A DNA stretch of 64,000 nucleotides from Orobanche coerulescens (taxonomy: Eukaryota > Streptophyta > Magnoliopsida > Lamiales > Orobanchaceae). Shown in pieces: positions 48,419-59,573 of this stretch (its first letter is position 1; each line of letters begins with the position of its first letter). The notes below the pieces were generated by a model. It was not told where the DNA came from. It made no database searches and was given only the letters and a program-made list of their open reading frames with translations. The stretch covers positions 54,840,001-54,904,000 of the forward strand of contig CM065818.1 of assembly GCA_033398695.1 (NCBI GenBank), in the 5' to 3' direction. Both the position numbers and the translations under genes were made by a program.

Positions 48419-48908
48419 ATTCACATCGGTTTTCAACCGATGTTAAAATTTCTAATTCACATCGATTTCTTTAAGAAACGATGTTAATTTTGTCATTCAC
48501 ATCGGTTTCTTTAAGAACCGATGTTAAATTGTTTTTTTTTTGTTTTTTTCAGCCCTGCACTGCACTCACAAATATGCCAAATCCACCTATATAAAATTGC
48601 GCCAAATCTACACCAACATATTTCTATCCAAAAAAACCTCAAGCATAACATCTCAAATGAAAATCAATCCCATCATAATTTTGAAGCAATGAATGTATTA
48701 TCAACTATGAAGCAAAAACATACATCTTGTATTAAATCTCAATTTGTTCACAACAAACATTATCAACTAATTACAAAACAAAAATATACGTCCTTATAAA
48801 AGTTCCGAAATTTTTAACTTCATGAACTGACCATATCAGTCCTCGACGAATGATGACTTATACAGAGAGAATATGGCACAAAGGGACAACAACCATTGAT
48901 TTTTCTCC

Positions 48909-50937
48909 TTACTTTTCAGCATCGATCACTTCTTCTCCTTCCCTACTCCTGAACGCCGTAACAACCTGATCAAAGGAGTTTCTGATATGCTGGCATACAA
49001 ACATTAGATCATGGCACGAATCTACTAACACCTCCCGTGCTGTGTCGCCTAAAACCAGAATACACAAAACACACTTTGATTAAGAAGCTACGAAAATGGA
49101 TCTTAGATGCTTAGTTAGATTATGAGCAAATCCGATAACCCTTCATTTTTCACGACCTTAAGATTTTTACAAGAAGCATTAGATGCTTTACTTCAAATTT
49201 TACTCTAAAACAATAGAAGTAGGATATTTACAAAAATACGTAACAAGTTAATAAAAGTGGCCATATGCTTTCACATAAGAAATTTTCTCTTCATTATTTA
49301 AAATATCTACTCGTAGAATTTCAGAATGTGTATATTAAGTAAGAAAATGAATTGAAAAAAAAAACTACTCAATATCCTTCACTGTTGAGTAACATTGTCA
49401 TTTTATTGAATCATTATTTGAAAGCAAAACAAGTATCATAGTCAATCTCTCACTAATTCTATCGGTGGGTATGTTTGTACTATCAAGATATTCATCTGTT
49501 TTTTTTAAGATTTGAAGCCTAAAGCTCACCTCAAATACCTTGAAGTAATTATTTTGGTAAACCAAGCACTCATTTGTCACCTCATATGTAGAAGCCCGAA
49601 TTCTAAATACACTGTAACTATAAATTCATTTTAAGTTTCTCCTAATTAATGTAATATGTTCAAATGTTAAAATCTAAGCATAGTTATATGTATGGACATT
49701 GTTTGTCTCATTGCTCATATGTTACGTGTTTACCATATACCAACAGAAAAAATTCCTCTTCGAGTGAACTTTAATAACTATTGGGATCAATAAAGTCCAC
49801 AAATATGCAATAATCTTGGGTCAATAAGTATATAATTTTCCTTCCCAAAATGAGTTATCACCACAAAAGGAATTAATAAACATAACATTTGCAAATAAAA
49901 AAACAGTTTTTACCAGCTAAACTGATAAGAGATTCCATGGCCGCCTGATGATGGACTTCCCTGCGTGTTCTACAAATCCCTTCACCTATTTTCTATCCCG
50001 CGAACCTTACCTTTTAGGAAACAAAAAATGGTATGACCGATAAGTAGCATGGCTACGTGTGTGCAAAAATCAGGACAAACCCATAAAATAAACCAAAAAT
50101 CTACTGTACCGAACCACAAACAGTCTCGGTCTGATCCACTTTTGTCCAAAACCAAGTTTATTTCATTTACTTTGATGAAATACTGTCATTTAGAAAAGAA
50201 ATAAGCTTGAACTGCCTAAATGTTGAGCCCTGTTCAAGGACCGGTTTGGTTTTATACGGTACGCTTTTTGGTTCCAATAATTTCCGATTCATGTCGGATT
50301 AAAAAATATCAATTTATCAAGATTTTTTTCGTAAAAAAAATGTTGGGAAGTAGTGAATTTACAAACCTCAGTAGAGAAGTTCGGTGCTTAGGACCAAAGT
50401 TTGCCTGAACTCAACCTGCAAATATGCATACCAAGAAAAGAACTGACATTCGTTTAATTTGAAACAACTACCATGTTGAGATTATATAATAGATGAGGAA
50501 GACTCCTGGTCTCATACCTCAGTTCCACACATGACAGATATTTAATGCAAGTATTCAACAGGAGATTCAACATAAGCATCTCTTCCATCACCTACTTTTT
50601 GATAGTGGGTTGAAGAACACCATAAAATAAAAAATGTACTATCAGTAAATCCCTAAAATTATATTTTAAATTGACTTAAAACACAATAAAGTTGATTCAA
50701 AAAACAATAAAACATCATATTGATCTTACCTTACTGGAAATTTTATCGAATGGACAGCAAAAAAATTACTGGCACCGCTGCGAGATCTTAGGGTTGAAGA
50801 TAAAGACGAAGTCGTTTGATTTTAATGGATGAATTTAAACTGGTATTGGAAAACTTAGAAACCCCACCTCCGCCGGCCACGCCGCCAAAGTGAAGAGCAT
50901 TAGATTCGGCAACTGGTAGTGCGGCAACCTTGGTCAT
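48909..50937 (-). pseudogene. Five-exon gene captured by the CACTA element
   Basis: Five minus-strand segments join in one phase: 50937-50868, 50591-50518, 50415-50367, 49985-49914 and 49048-48909, 405 nt in total (135 codons with the TAA stop). Every junction has GT...AG: donors GGAG|GTGGGG, TGAG|GTATGA, TGAG|GTTTGT and GCTG|GTAAAA; acceptors GTAG, GCAG, ATAG and TTAG. The protein starts MTKVAALPVAESNALHFGG; exon 4 encodes RTRREVHHQAAMESLISLAG and exon 5 begins DTAREVLVDSCHDLMFVCQH. Two in-frame stops (TAA in exon 2, TGA ending exon 3) make it a pseudogene now. I do not recognise the family. It is helical and charged, with no signal peptide or membrane segment. It does not resemble CACTA transposases, so capture of host DNA is inferred; a TNPA-type accessory gene is the alternative. 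Confidence 0.55.
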
Positions 50938-51777
50938 CCTCTCCCGAGAGAAAGAAAAAAAAAACTGCGCATAACACAAAACATAAACTTTACAAATACA
51001 CAACAGAGAGAGATCCAATCTAGAAGAAAATAATCATAAACATCCATTACCTACAAAAAGTTAAAAAAAAAAAGAAAAAATCGTGAAGCGGCGATTTGCA
51101 CAGCGGCGATTTGCACAGCTTGGTGTCGCAGGCGAACCACTGCAGAGAGCCCAAATAATCGTGAATCCGAACACCCATCCTTAGATCCTCTCTCCTTCGT
51201 TCGTCACTACAAGAAGCAAATACGGGAGAGGGATGAAACGGGAGAGACAAATGAGAAAGTACCAAACCCTTCAGGACAGTATAGAAATATATATACATTC
51301 ACATTAGTTTTTTTATGAACCGGTGTAGAATCCGCAAAATTTAAATAAAATTCACATCGGTTTCAAGAAAACCGATGTGAAATCACTCATTTCACATCGG
51401 TTTTTATAAAAACCGATGTAAAACGTCAAAAATTCACATCGGTTCTAATAATAACCGATGTGAACATCAAAATAAATTACAATTACACCACCGCCTTATT
51501 TTTAACATCGGTTTTCTTAAAAACCGATGTTAATTGGATGATGTTGAAACTCCTTTTTGTAGTAGTGTATTGTAATATCCGGGGTAATTTTTTTTCTTTT
51601 TTACTGTTGTGTTGTACGTATTCATTTAGAATTATACAAGTATTGTTGTATTTGACTGATACAATGTATATTATATTGGGATATTTCAGAATCAAAATAT
51701 TTATACTGGTCGTCGGTATCGTGTTTGCCAATTGGATGTTGGTTGGTGAGTTTTGATTTTTGGCTAAGTATACTAGC

Positions 51778-52075
51778 CATAGCGTACGCTATATGTATAA
51801 CATTACGTACGCTATGTGTGGAGGCTTACGTACGTTAAACCGAGAGGGTTACGTACGTAATGATGGGTATCAGATCGCATTTGATTTTCGGCGTGCAGGG
51901 CATGCATGATCCGGATATTTAGCTTTTTGAGATAGCCACGTAAACGGGCATTATGTACGTAATGTTTATGCTATAGCATACGTAATGCATGTTTCATTTT
52001 GAGGCAGCGGGTTCTGGCAGGACGTAGAGTACGCTATGTAGAGGTGATAACGTACGTTAGACGTATAACGTACGT
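51778..52075 (+). promoter_or_regulatory. Palindrome array upstream of TATA, LARD-2 LTR
   Basis: Words include ATAGCGTACGCTAT, TTACGTACGTTAA, TTACGTACGTAATG, TATAGCATACGTAATG and TAACGTACGTTA; about ten sites. The right LTR has the same array at 58040-58340 with point changes in several words. The position relative to the TATA box (about 40 bp after the last site) is as in the other LTRs. Confidence 0.6.
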
Positions 52076-53494
52076 TAAGCTACTTGTATAGTGGCCGTAA
52101 TGAACTGTGCATATTATAAAGACATGCTTCGTCTTTCATTTCTTCACGACCCATTTTCGGTTTCTCTCCCTAGAAATCATCCTCCTACATTCCTTAGTGA
52201 TTTCCAGCCCCTTCCAACTTGTTTTGGAGCTTCCTAACTTGGATTGGAGTTTAGGAGATTGAAGATTGGACTGGATTCTTGAAGGTTTGAGGTTGTTCTT
52301 CACTTTCAAGAGGTATGTTTGTTAATCTTGTGTTTACCTCAAGATTATGATGATGTATTTGATGATTACCTCATGTAGTTGTTGATTGTTGGAGGATATT
52401 ATGATTTTTCATAGTTTTTATGAACTTATGATGAAGAACATGATGATTACGGCTTGAGGTTGATTGTGTTGTTAGATGTTTAAGAATACTTAGAGATTGC
52501 AATCATGTTTAGGAAGAGTTATGTTAAGATTGTTAGATGATTAACATAGCTTTGAGATGATTATTGATGTTGGTTGTGTTCTTGAGAGATTTTAACCATT
52601 TTGGTCTAGGATTATGATTAGTTCTGAGATAATTATCATAATCATGAAATGGTTAAGTTAGTCTTGTTGATTAATTAGAAATTCATGATGAATTGATAAT
52701 CGATGGTTGGATAGACATCATGTTAGTTGTGTTGATGATGTTCTTGAGGTGATTATGATGATATATGTTGGTATCATCATAATAGGTTGAAAAATTTGAT
52801 GTTGTTCTTGATAATCCTTATTGAATTGTTTTTCACAAGTGTTGAGAATATTATGATCATGTTAATTGATCATTGAGATGATTGGAGGATGGTAGCATTC
52901 ATAGTTGAGGACTATGATATTCGTTTGTGTAGTTTGATTGATTTGCGACTGAACCAAGATTATCTATTGTGTTTTTTTCGATTGATATTGTGTTATTGAA
53001 TGAATTGTATTTCATTTAAGGTTGTTCGAGTGCTTGTGATTGTCGGAAGACGCCGTTCGTCGTTCGTGGGAAGATTACATCGCCTTTGGTTTGAGGCAAG
53101 TTTTATACTTGTACTGGTTAATGAGATTAATGTTATCATATATGTGTATGAATGTGTTGTATCATTTCGATATGTATTCTCTTCATGATTTGTTGACATC
53201 AGGGAATTGTTCGATACAATACCATTCAGAAATTATGCCAAATGTTATTGTTGTTCGTTAATGTACGATTCAAGGCATTGAGATACTTTTTGTTAATGTT
53301 TTTGTCGATAGCTGGTTCGCGGAATCAATGTATTGATTGTTATTGTTGACTGATGTTCCATTAAGATATTGTTGTGATCGTTGGTATTGAGATTGGTGTT
53401 TTTTCTATTGATGTTGTATTGGCCGATTGAAGGCATTGACGTATTCGATTATCATGTCCGTCGTAGGTAACTGATTAAATGTACTGAGGCATCC

Positions 53495-54610
53495 ATTGTG
53501 TCATTGTTATCGATTGGTCGTTCTAAGGAAATCGAGGTACTGAATTGGGACTGTCGAGGATAATTCCCATCCATTGAGTCGTTGTTATCGATTGGTCGTT
53601 CTGAGACAATCGAGGTATTGAATTGGTACAGTCAAGGACATTTCCCATCCGTGGTGTTATTGTTATCGGTTGGCCATTTCTAGGGAAATCTAGGTATTGA
53701 ATTGGCACTATCAAGGACATTTCCCATCCGTGGTGTTATTGTTATCGGTTGGCCATTTCTAGGGCAATCAAGGTATTAAATTAGGACTATCGAGGATGGT
53801 TTCCATTCGTTGTGTGATTGTTATCGTTTGGCCGGGAGTCTTTTTTCTTGCCCATAAAGAAATCATTCCAAGGCGATCGAGGTAATTGAATTGGGACCGC
53901 CGAGGACAGTGCCCATCCGTGAGTTATTGTTGTCGTGTTGGCCGACTCAAAGCAGCACACTATCGTTCTTGTGATTTGGTAATTTGTGATTGTTGTCGGT
54001 TGTGATTATTTGTGTTTGGAGGCTAGTCCCAGGTAGTGCTCGATGGATATGCTTAGGGCCTGAACCTTCACGGTTGGTTCCCAACACTTATAAGTCAGTA
54101 GGTCACGGTCACTGAGTGATCTCATTATGGGTAAGTCTGGGGCTTGAACATGTTGCAGTTAGTTTACCAGCACTTGTAATTTAGCAGGTCACGGTCATTG
54201 GATGACCTCATTGTGATACAATTTTGGCTATGTGGCTTTGGCCCCTCATTGTGATACAACCTCGTGCTGTGTGGCTTCGGCCCCTCATTGTGATACAGCT
54301 TCATGCTGTGTGGCTTTCGTCCCTCATTGTGATACAGCTTCGTGTTGTGTGGCTTCGCCCCCTCATTATGATACAGTTTCGGCTGTGTGGCTTCGTCCCC
54401 TCATTATGATACAATTTCGGCCGTGTGGCTTCGGCCCCTCATTGTGATACAGTTTCGGCTGTGTGGCTTCAGCCCCTCATGTGACACAGGGCTGTTTGGC
54501 TTTGAGCATCTCATTATTGATTGACAGCTTCGGTTGAGTGGCTTTCAGGCCTTTGTGATGATTGACAGCTTCGGCTTAGTGACTTTCAGGCTATTACAAT
54601 GATTTGCATC
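53495..54610 (+). repeat. Two tandem-repeat arrays inside the LARD-2 LTR
   Basis: Array 1 (53495-53950) has five to six units of about 78 bp, each with TTGTTATCG(A/G)TTGG...C, an AATCGAGGTATTGAATTGG-like core and CCCATCCGT. Array 2 (54205-54500, decaying to about 54620) has units of 38-45 bp with CCTCATTGTGATACAG and GTGTGGCTTCGG. Array 1 recurs in the right LTR at 59155-59573. The overlapping open frames at 54224-54447 are a by-product of periodicity. Confidence 0.85.
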
Positions 54611-55336
54611 TTCGGATAAGGTCTTTTAGGCCATGTGCGATGTATCTGTTGGAGCCTTCGGGCATTGTGGTTTGTATCTATTTCAGCTTTGGTTTGATTT
54701 ACCTTCGGGTCATTCGTTGTTGTGTTCTATACATATGATTTGCCGTTGGGCACTTGTGTTCTAACCTGTTGAGCAGGTATTGATCATATGTCGTGGGCAT
54801 AGTGTTTCACGAATGCTCGGTTCTTACCTTGGTTTGTGAGCATCTCGTATTATTATTGTTGTATCGCTTGTTTTGCCTTTGGATGCATATCATGTTGTAC
54901 ATGTATTTGATATTCATTATCTGGATGACTAACCCCGTGGGGGCGGAACATGTTTTCATATTTTAGGTGTTTGCGAGGAGAGAGTTGAGACACATGGGCA
55001 TGACGATGGCGACGAGGCATTCGAGCGATACTAGTCCCGAGTTGTTTCGATGTTCATGTTGGACAGTCAGTTTGGAGTGTTCTCCAGTTTGTCAGTTTTT
55101 GTCATTTTGTGTTATCCGAGCAAGGCTCGTGGATGTTGTTGTATTTTTATTTTGGCCATATAGGCCATCATTTTCACAGAAATTTCATGTCGGAATATTG
55201 TGTCGGATATCATAGTAGGGACTGTGATTTTCCTTTTTGGTCAGATTGATGTATGTTAGTCGTGTTCGCCTGGTGGATCTCATGGCGTGGGGTCCACGAC
55301 ACTGTAATAACTCAATGGGATTTTGTGGGTGTTACA

Positions 55337-57830
55337 GAACATGGTATCAGAGAAAATAGGTTGTGAGATACCCTGACATGTGTGTTATGTGGGTAATAAT
55401 GGGGCTGTCAGGTTATGACAATCTGGACAGTCGGGTTATGTGAGTTTTGATAGTTGGACGACTGTATGAGTCAATCTTTCATCGAGTCGTTGTCAGTGAG
55501 AACTAGTATCGCAAGACCTCGAAGCTTCGTATGACCTGTGTAAGGACTCTATTATCTTTTATGTTCATACATTCATTATGTCATTGATTATACATATTTT
55601 GTTGAAACCTGCATGTTGCATTTATGTTATGATTGATTCATGACTATTTGTTTTGGAGCATGTGGGCTCTGTATTGGCTATGATTAGCATGATTGATGTG
55701 ATTGTTTATCTGTTGAGTATGCATACTCGTGTTTGGCTATTGACTTAGCATTCTGGAGTGGCCTTTGAGGCATATTTCAGCTATGATCATGATCGAACGT
55801 TATTCTTTCAGTATGGAAAGAGGAATCTGAGGACGTGACAGAGGGGGTAAAGGCTGTAGAGCTAGCCGAAACCCAGAACCTCATGTTTATGCGCGTGCGA
55901 ATGCCGAGATGGATCATAGTTCGACCATCGGTGTCACCTACGTGACCGATTCTCCTTCGGGACGTCATACTCGAGAATTCGATCAGACTGAGAGTAGACT
56001 CGTCGATCTTTTCTTGGTTATGAGGGGCATGATGGCCCAGATGAATCAGATGACACGGATAGTGGAGACCATGCAGACCTCGATGGTTCATGGTCCACCG
56101 CAGCAGGTAGATATCCCAGGTGCTGTTTCATGGGCAGACTGGGGGTGTGAGTCAGATTTTTGGCAATATCTCTCGACAGAGGCCACCTACTTTTGAGGGT
56201 TTGTCGGATCCAGCTGACATTGTTCATTGGCTTGAACATTTTGATAAACTCTTGGACATGGTTCAGTGTTCGGAAGAGAGTAAGGTGGCAGTAGTGGCTT
56301 ACTACTTACGTAAGGGCGCTTATTCTTGGTGGCTTTTCATGAAACACACCGATCGTGATTGTGTTTGGAGTGAGTTTAAGAACCTCATGTTAGAGAGGTA
56401 TTATCCGGCTCCACTTCGTGAAGCCAAGCTGTCAGAGGTTTTGAACCCCAAATCCATCGAGGATGAGGGTGTTGTTGTTATTGCCAAGACGTTTCATGGA
56501 CTTCTTCAGTTTGCTTCGTCTATTATCCGTACTGAGGTGGATAAGATCAAGTATTTTAGCAAGAGGCTAAACCCACAGTTGAGGATGTATTTGTTCAATC
56601 ATAATTGTAACTCACTTGGTGAATTCTTTGAGAAGGCTCTTGGAGCAGAGCTTTTGATCAAGGAGCTTGCTCGGAAGAACCCTTCAGTTCCTTCTGACGA
56701 GAGGACTATGATGTCGGTTCGTTCAGAGGGACATAGGGCTCCGACATCCAAGAGGTTATTTTATAGTCGTCTTCGTACTGGGAAAGCATCTTCCTCTCAG
56801 ATGACGAGTTCGACTGTTGTTTGCTGTAACTGTGATTCAGCAGGGCACGTTAGTACTCGGTGTACGGTGCCAGCTTTGGTTTGTCATTCATGTGGGAGAT
56901 AGGGACACCTTCAGAAATACTACAGGAGTCCAAGTGCCAGTAGATCTCGAGAGAGCTCTCGGGCCTTGAGAGATTTTGTTACTCCAGTTTGTACTTCATC
57001 TAAGGGGTCCTATCAGGCTTTGGGAGCCAGAGGTAAGGATAGCCGATGAGGATCAACGAGCTTAGATTTAGGTCTTCCTCGAATCAATGAGATGGAGGAG
57101 AGCGATGATCTAGAGGATATCGATGTTTGGTACATTTGAGATGTAGCGTTGATTTGTGTATTCCATTCTTTGATTTTCAGATTAATGTTTAGCTTAATCT
57201 GTAATAATGTAATGTGGTTGTGAACCATTTGTTGTTGATCTATCTTGTAACAACAAGTATTTGATAATCTTGAGATTTGACATTGATTGATGTGATTTTA
57301 TTTTTTTGATGTTGTACCTGAGATTTTGTGATAATCTGGGTAAATCTTGGTTGTGATTTGAGACGTCAAGTCGTGATGACTTGGGCGTGCGATTGATATG
57401 ATCCCGAGGACTATATATGTTTTGTTGTTACTCTTTTGTGGCGTGAGTCAGTGATTGCATGGGCGTCCAATGCCGACGAGGACAGGAAAGTGTACACCGA
57501 TGATTGTAGACATATACAATGAGTGGCTCCCTCGGGATGTGTACGCCGGTGTTGTAAGTCATGTAGGTGGTACGACTTTCTAGCTAATCTCTAGTGAAGG
57601 AAACATGATTCGACTGATCTCGCACTTGACTGAGTGTTTTATCATTTGGTTTTCGCCTTCTTTAGGCAGAGGAGACGCGGGGACCCGAGGGGTTGGCCCA
57701 TTTGCTCAGGCGAAGTGGTTCGCATTGAGGAGTATTCCTGGAGATGTTGTTTTTCGACCCCGATGGATAGTGCATACCCCGAGTTGTGTACTCTTAGTTT
57801 TGGGGACGAAACTCTTTTAAGGGGGGAGTA
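55337..57830 (+). mobile_element. Internal region of LARD-2
   Basis: Primer site TGGTATCAGAGA at 55342, gag at 55813-57050, then about 700 bp without protease, RT, RNase H or integrase. A short trace of the polyprotein tail (AYPELC, compare YPELF in C) lies before AGTTTTGGGGACGAAACT, a degraded form of the conserved hairpin. The polypurine tract AAGGGGGGAGTA ends at the LTR start 57831. The pol part has been lost, leaving gag and the cis signals. Confidence 0.85.
55813..57050 (+). pseudogene. gag: Gag of LARD-2 with two CCHC knuckles
   Basis: ATG at 55813 is followed by a stop at codon 6; the N-terminal part is readable to about 56145 (STIGVTYVTDSPSGRHTREF), where one frameshift leads into the gag core. 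The core reads RQRPPTFEGLSDPADIVHWL, then AYYLRKGAYSWWLFMK, LERYYPAPLREAKLSEVLNP and FSKRLNPQLRMYLF (Retrotrans_gag domain). The first knuckle CCNCDSAGHVSTRC is intact. The second, CHSCGR-stop-GHLQKYY, has an in-frame TAG at 56900-56902. With three lesions it is nearly intact by local standards, suggesting gag was kept longer than pol. Confidence 0.88.
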
Positions 57831-59573
57831 TGTAATATGCGGGGGTAATTTCCTTTTTCGTTTTTACTATTGTTTTGTACTTATTCATTTGGAATTGTAC
57901 AAGTGTTGTTGTATTTGACGTATACAATGTATATTGTATTGGGATATTTCAGAATCAAAATATTTATACTGTTCGTCAGCATCGTGTTTGCCGATTGGAT
58001 GTTGGTTGGTGAGTTTTGATTTTTGGCTAAGTATACTAGCCATAACATCTGCTATATGTATAACATTACGTACGCTACGTTTGGAGGCTTACGTACATTA
58101 AACCGATAGGGTTACGTATGTCATGATAGGTATCAGATCGCATCTGATTTGCGTGTAGGGCCATGCATGATCCAGATATTTGGCTTTTCGAGACAGCTAA
58201 GTCAACGGGCATTACGTACGTAATGCTTATGCTATAGCATACGTAATGCATGTTTCATTTTGAGGCAGCGGGTTCTGGCAGGACGTAGCGTACGCGATGT
58301 AGAGCTAATAATGTACGTTAGATGTATAACGTAAGTTAAGCTAGTTGTATAGTGGCCATAATGAATTGTGCAGATTATAAAGACATGCTTCGTCTTTTAT
58401 TTCTTCACGACCCATTTTTGGTTTCTCTCTTTAGAAATCACCCCCCTGCATTCCTTAGTGATTTCCAGCCCCTTCCAACTTGTTTTGGTGCTTCTTAACT
58501 TGGATTAGAGCTTAGGAGCTTGAAGATTGGAGTGGATTCTTGAAGGTTTGAGGTTGTTCTTCACTTTCGAGAGGTATGTTGGTTAATCTTGTGTTTACCT
58601 CGGTCGCGATTGAACCAATGTTATTTATTATGTTGTTTTCGATTGATATTGTGTTATTGAATGAATTGTATTTCATTCAAGTTTGTTCGAGTGCTTGTGA
58701 TTGTCGAATGACGCCGTTCGTCATTCGTGGGAAGATTTCATCGCATTCGGTTTGAGGCAAGTTTTATACTTGTACTGGTCATTGAGATTAATGTTATCAT
58801 ATATGTGCATGATTGTGTTGTATCATTTTGAGACGTAGTCTCTTCATGATTATGTTGACATCATGGAATTGTTCGATACAATACCCTGATCAATTATGCC
58901 AAATGTTATTATTGTTTGTTAATGGACGGTTCAAGGCATTGAGATACTTGTCGTTAATGTTGTTGTCGATAGCCGGTTAGCGGAATCGATCTATCGATTG
59001 TTATTGTTAACTGATGTTCTATTAAGATATTGTTGTGATCGTTGTTATTGAGATCAGTGTTTTTCTCTATTGATGTTGTATTGGCCGATTGAAGGCACTG
59101 ACGTATTCGATTATCCTCTCTGTCGTCAGTAACCGATTAAAGGTACTGAAGCATCCATTGTGTCATTGTTATCGATTAGTTGTTCTAAGGCAATCGAGGT
59201 ATTGAATTGGGGCTGTCAAGGATAATTCCCATCCGTTGAGTTGTTGTTATCAATTGGTCGTTCTGAGACAATCAAGGTATTGAATTGAGACTGTCAAGGA
59301 CATTTCCCATCCGTGGTGTTATTGTTATCAGTTGGCCATTTCTAGGGCAATCGAGGTTTTAAATTGGGAATGTCAAGGACATTTCCCATACATGGTGTTA
59401 TTGTTATTGGTTGTCCATTTCTAGGGAAATCGAGGTATTGAATTGGGACTTTCGAGGATGGTTTCCATCCGTTGTGTGGTTGTTATCGATTGGCCATTCC
59501 AAGGCAATCTAGGTAATTAAATTGGGACCACCGAGGACAATGCCCATTCGTGAGTTATTGTTGTCCTGTTGGC

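Larger units (their letters stand above)
39047..51567. mobile_element. CACTA element with a captured gene and a nested chromovirus
   Basis: The ends CACTACTACGAAAAAAGG and, inverted, CACTACTACAAAAAGG are flanked by the target duplication TAT (39044-39046 and 51568-51570). Subterminal regions carry about eleven hairpin-forming TTCACATCGGTTN(n)AACCGATGT units (39060-39210, 48419-48525 and 51300-51535). Removing the LTR element at 39215-48418 leaves about 3.3 kb. No TNP2-type transposase is visible, so it is non-autonomous. Its cargo is the spliced gene at 48909-50937. Confidence 0.92.
51571..55336 (+). mobile_element. Left (5') LTR of the gag-only element LARD-2
   Basis: TGTAATATCCGG to GGGTGTTACA, 3766 bp, starting right after the CACTA target duplication. 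The palindrome array is at 51778-52075 and the TATA box (TATTATAAAG) at about 52112. Two tandem arrays follow: units of about 78 bp with ATTGTTATCGATTGG (53495-53950) and eight units of 38-45 bp with CCTCATTGTGATACAG (54205-54500). The end holds CGCCTGGTGGATCTC and GGGGTCCACGACACTG, the shared terminus. Confidence 0.9.

Noticed and set aside
54224..54447. Overlapping open frames rich in WL/PHCD repeats
   Set aside because: They are produced by the 38-45 bp tandem array in the LARD-2 LTR; periodic DNA without stops is not evidence of a protein.
55342..55353. tRNA-like sequence near LTRs
   Set aside because: TGGTATCAGAGA-type motifs are primer sites complementary to an initiator tRNA 3' end, not tRNA genes; no cloverleaf is present.
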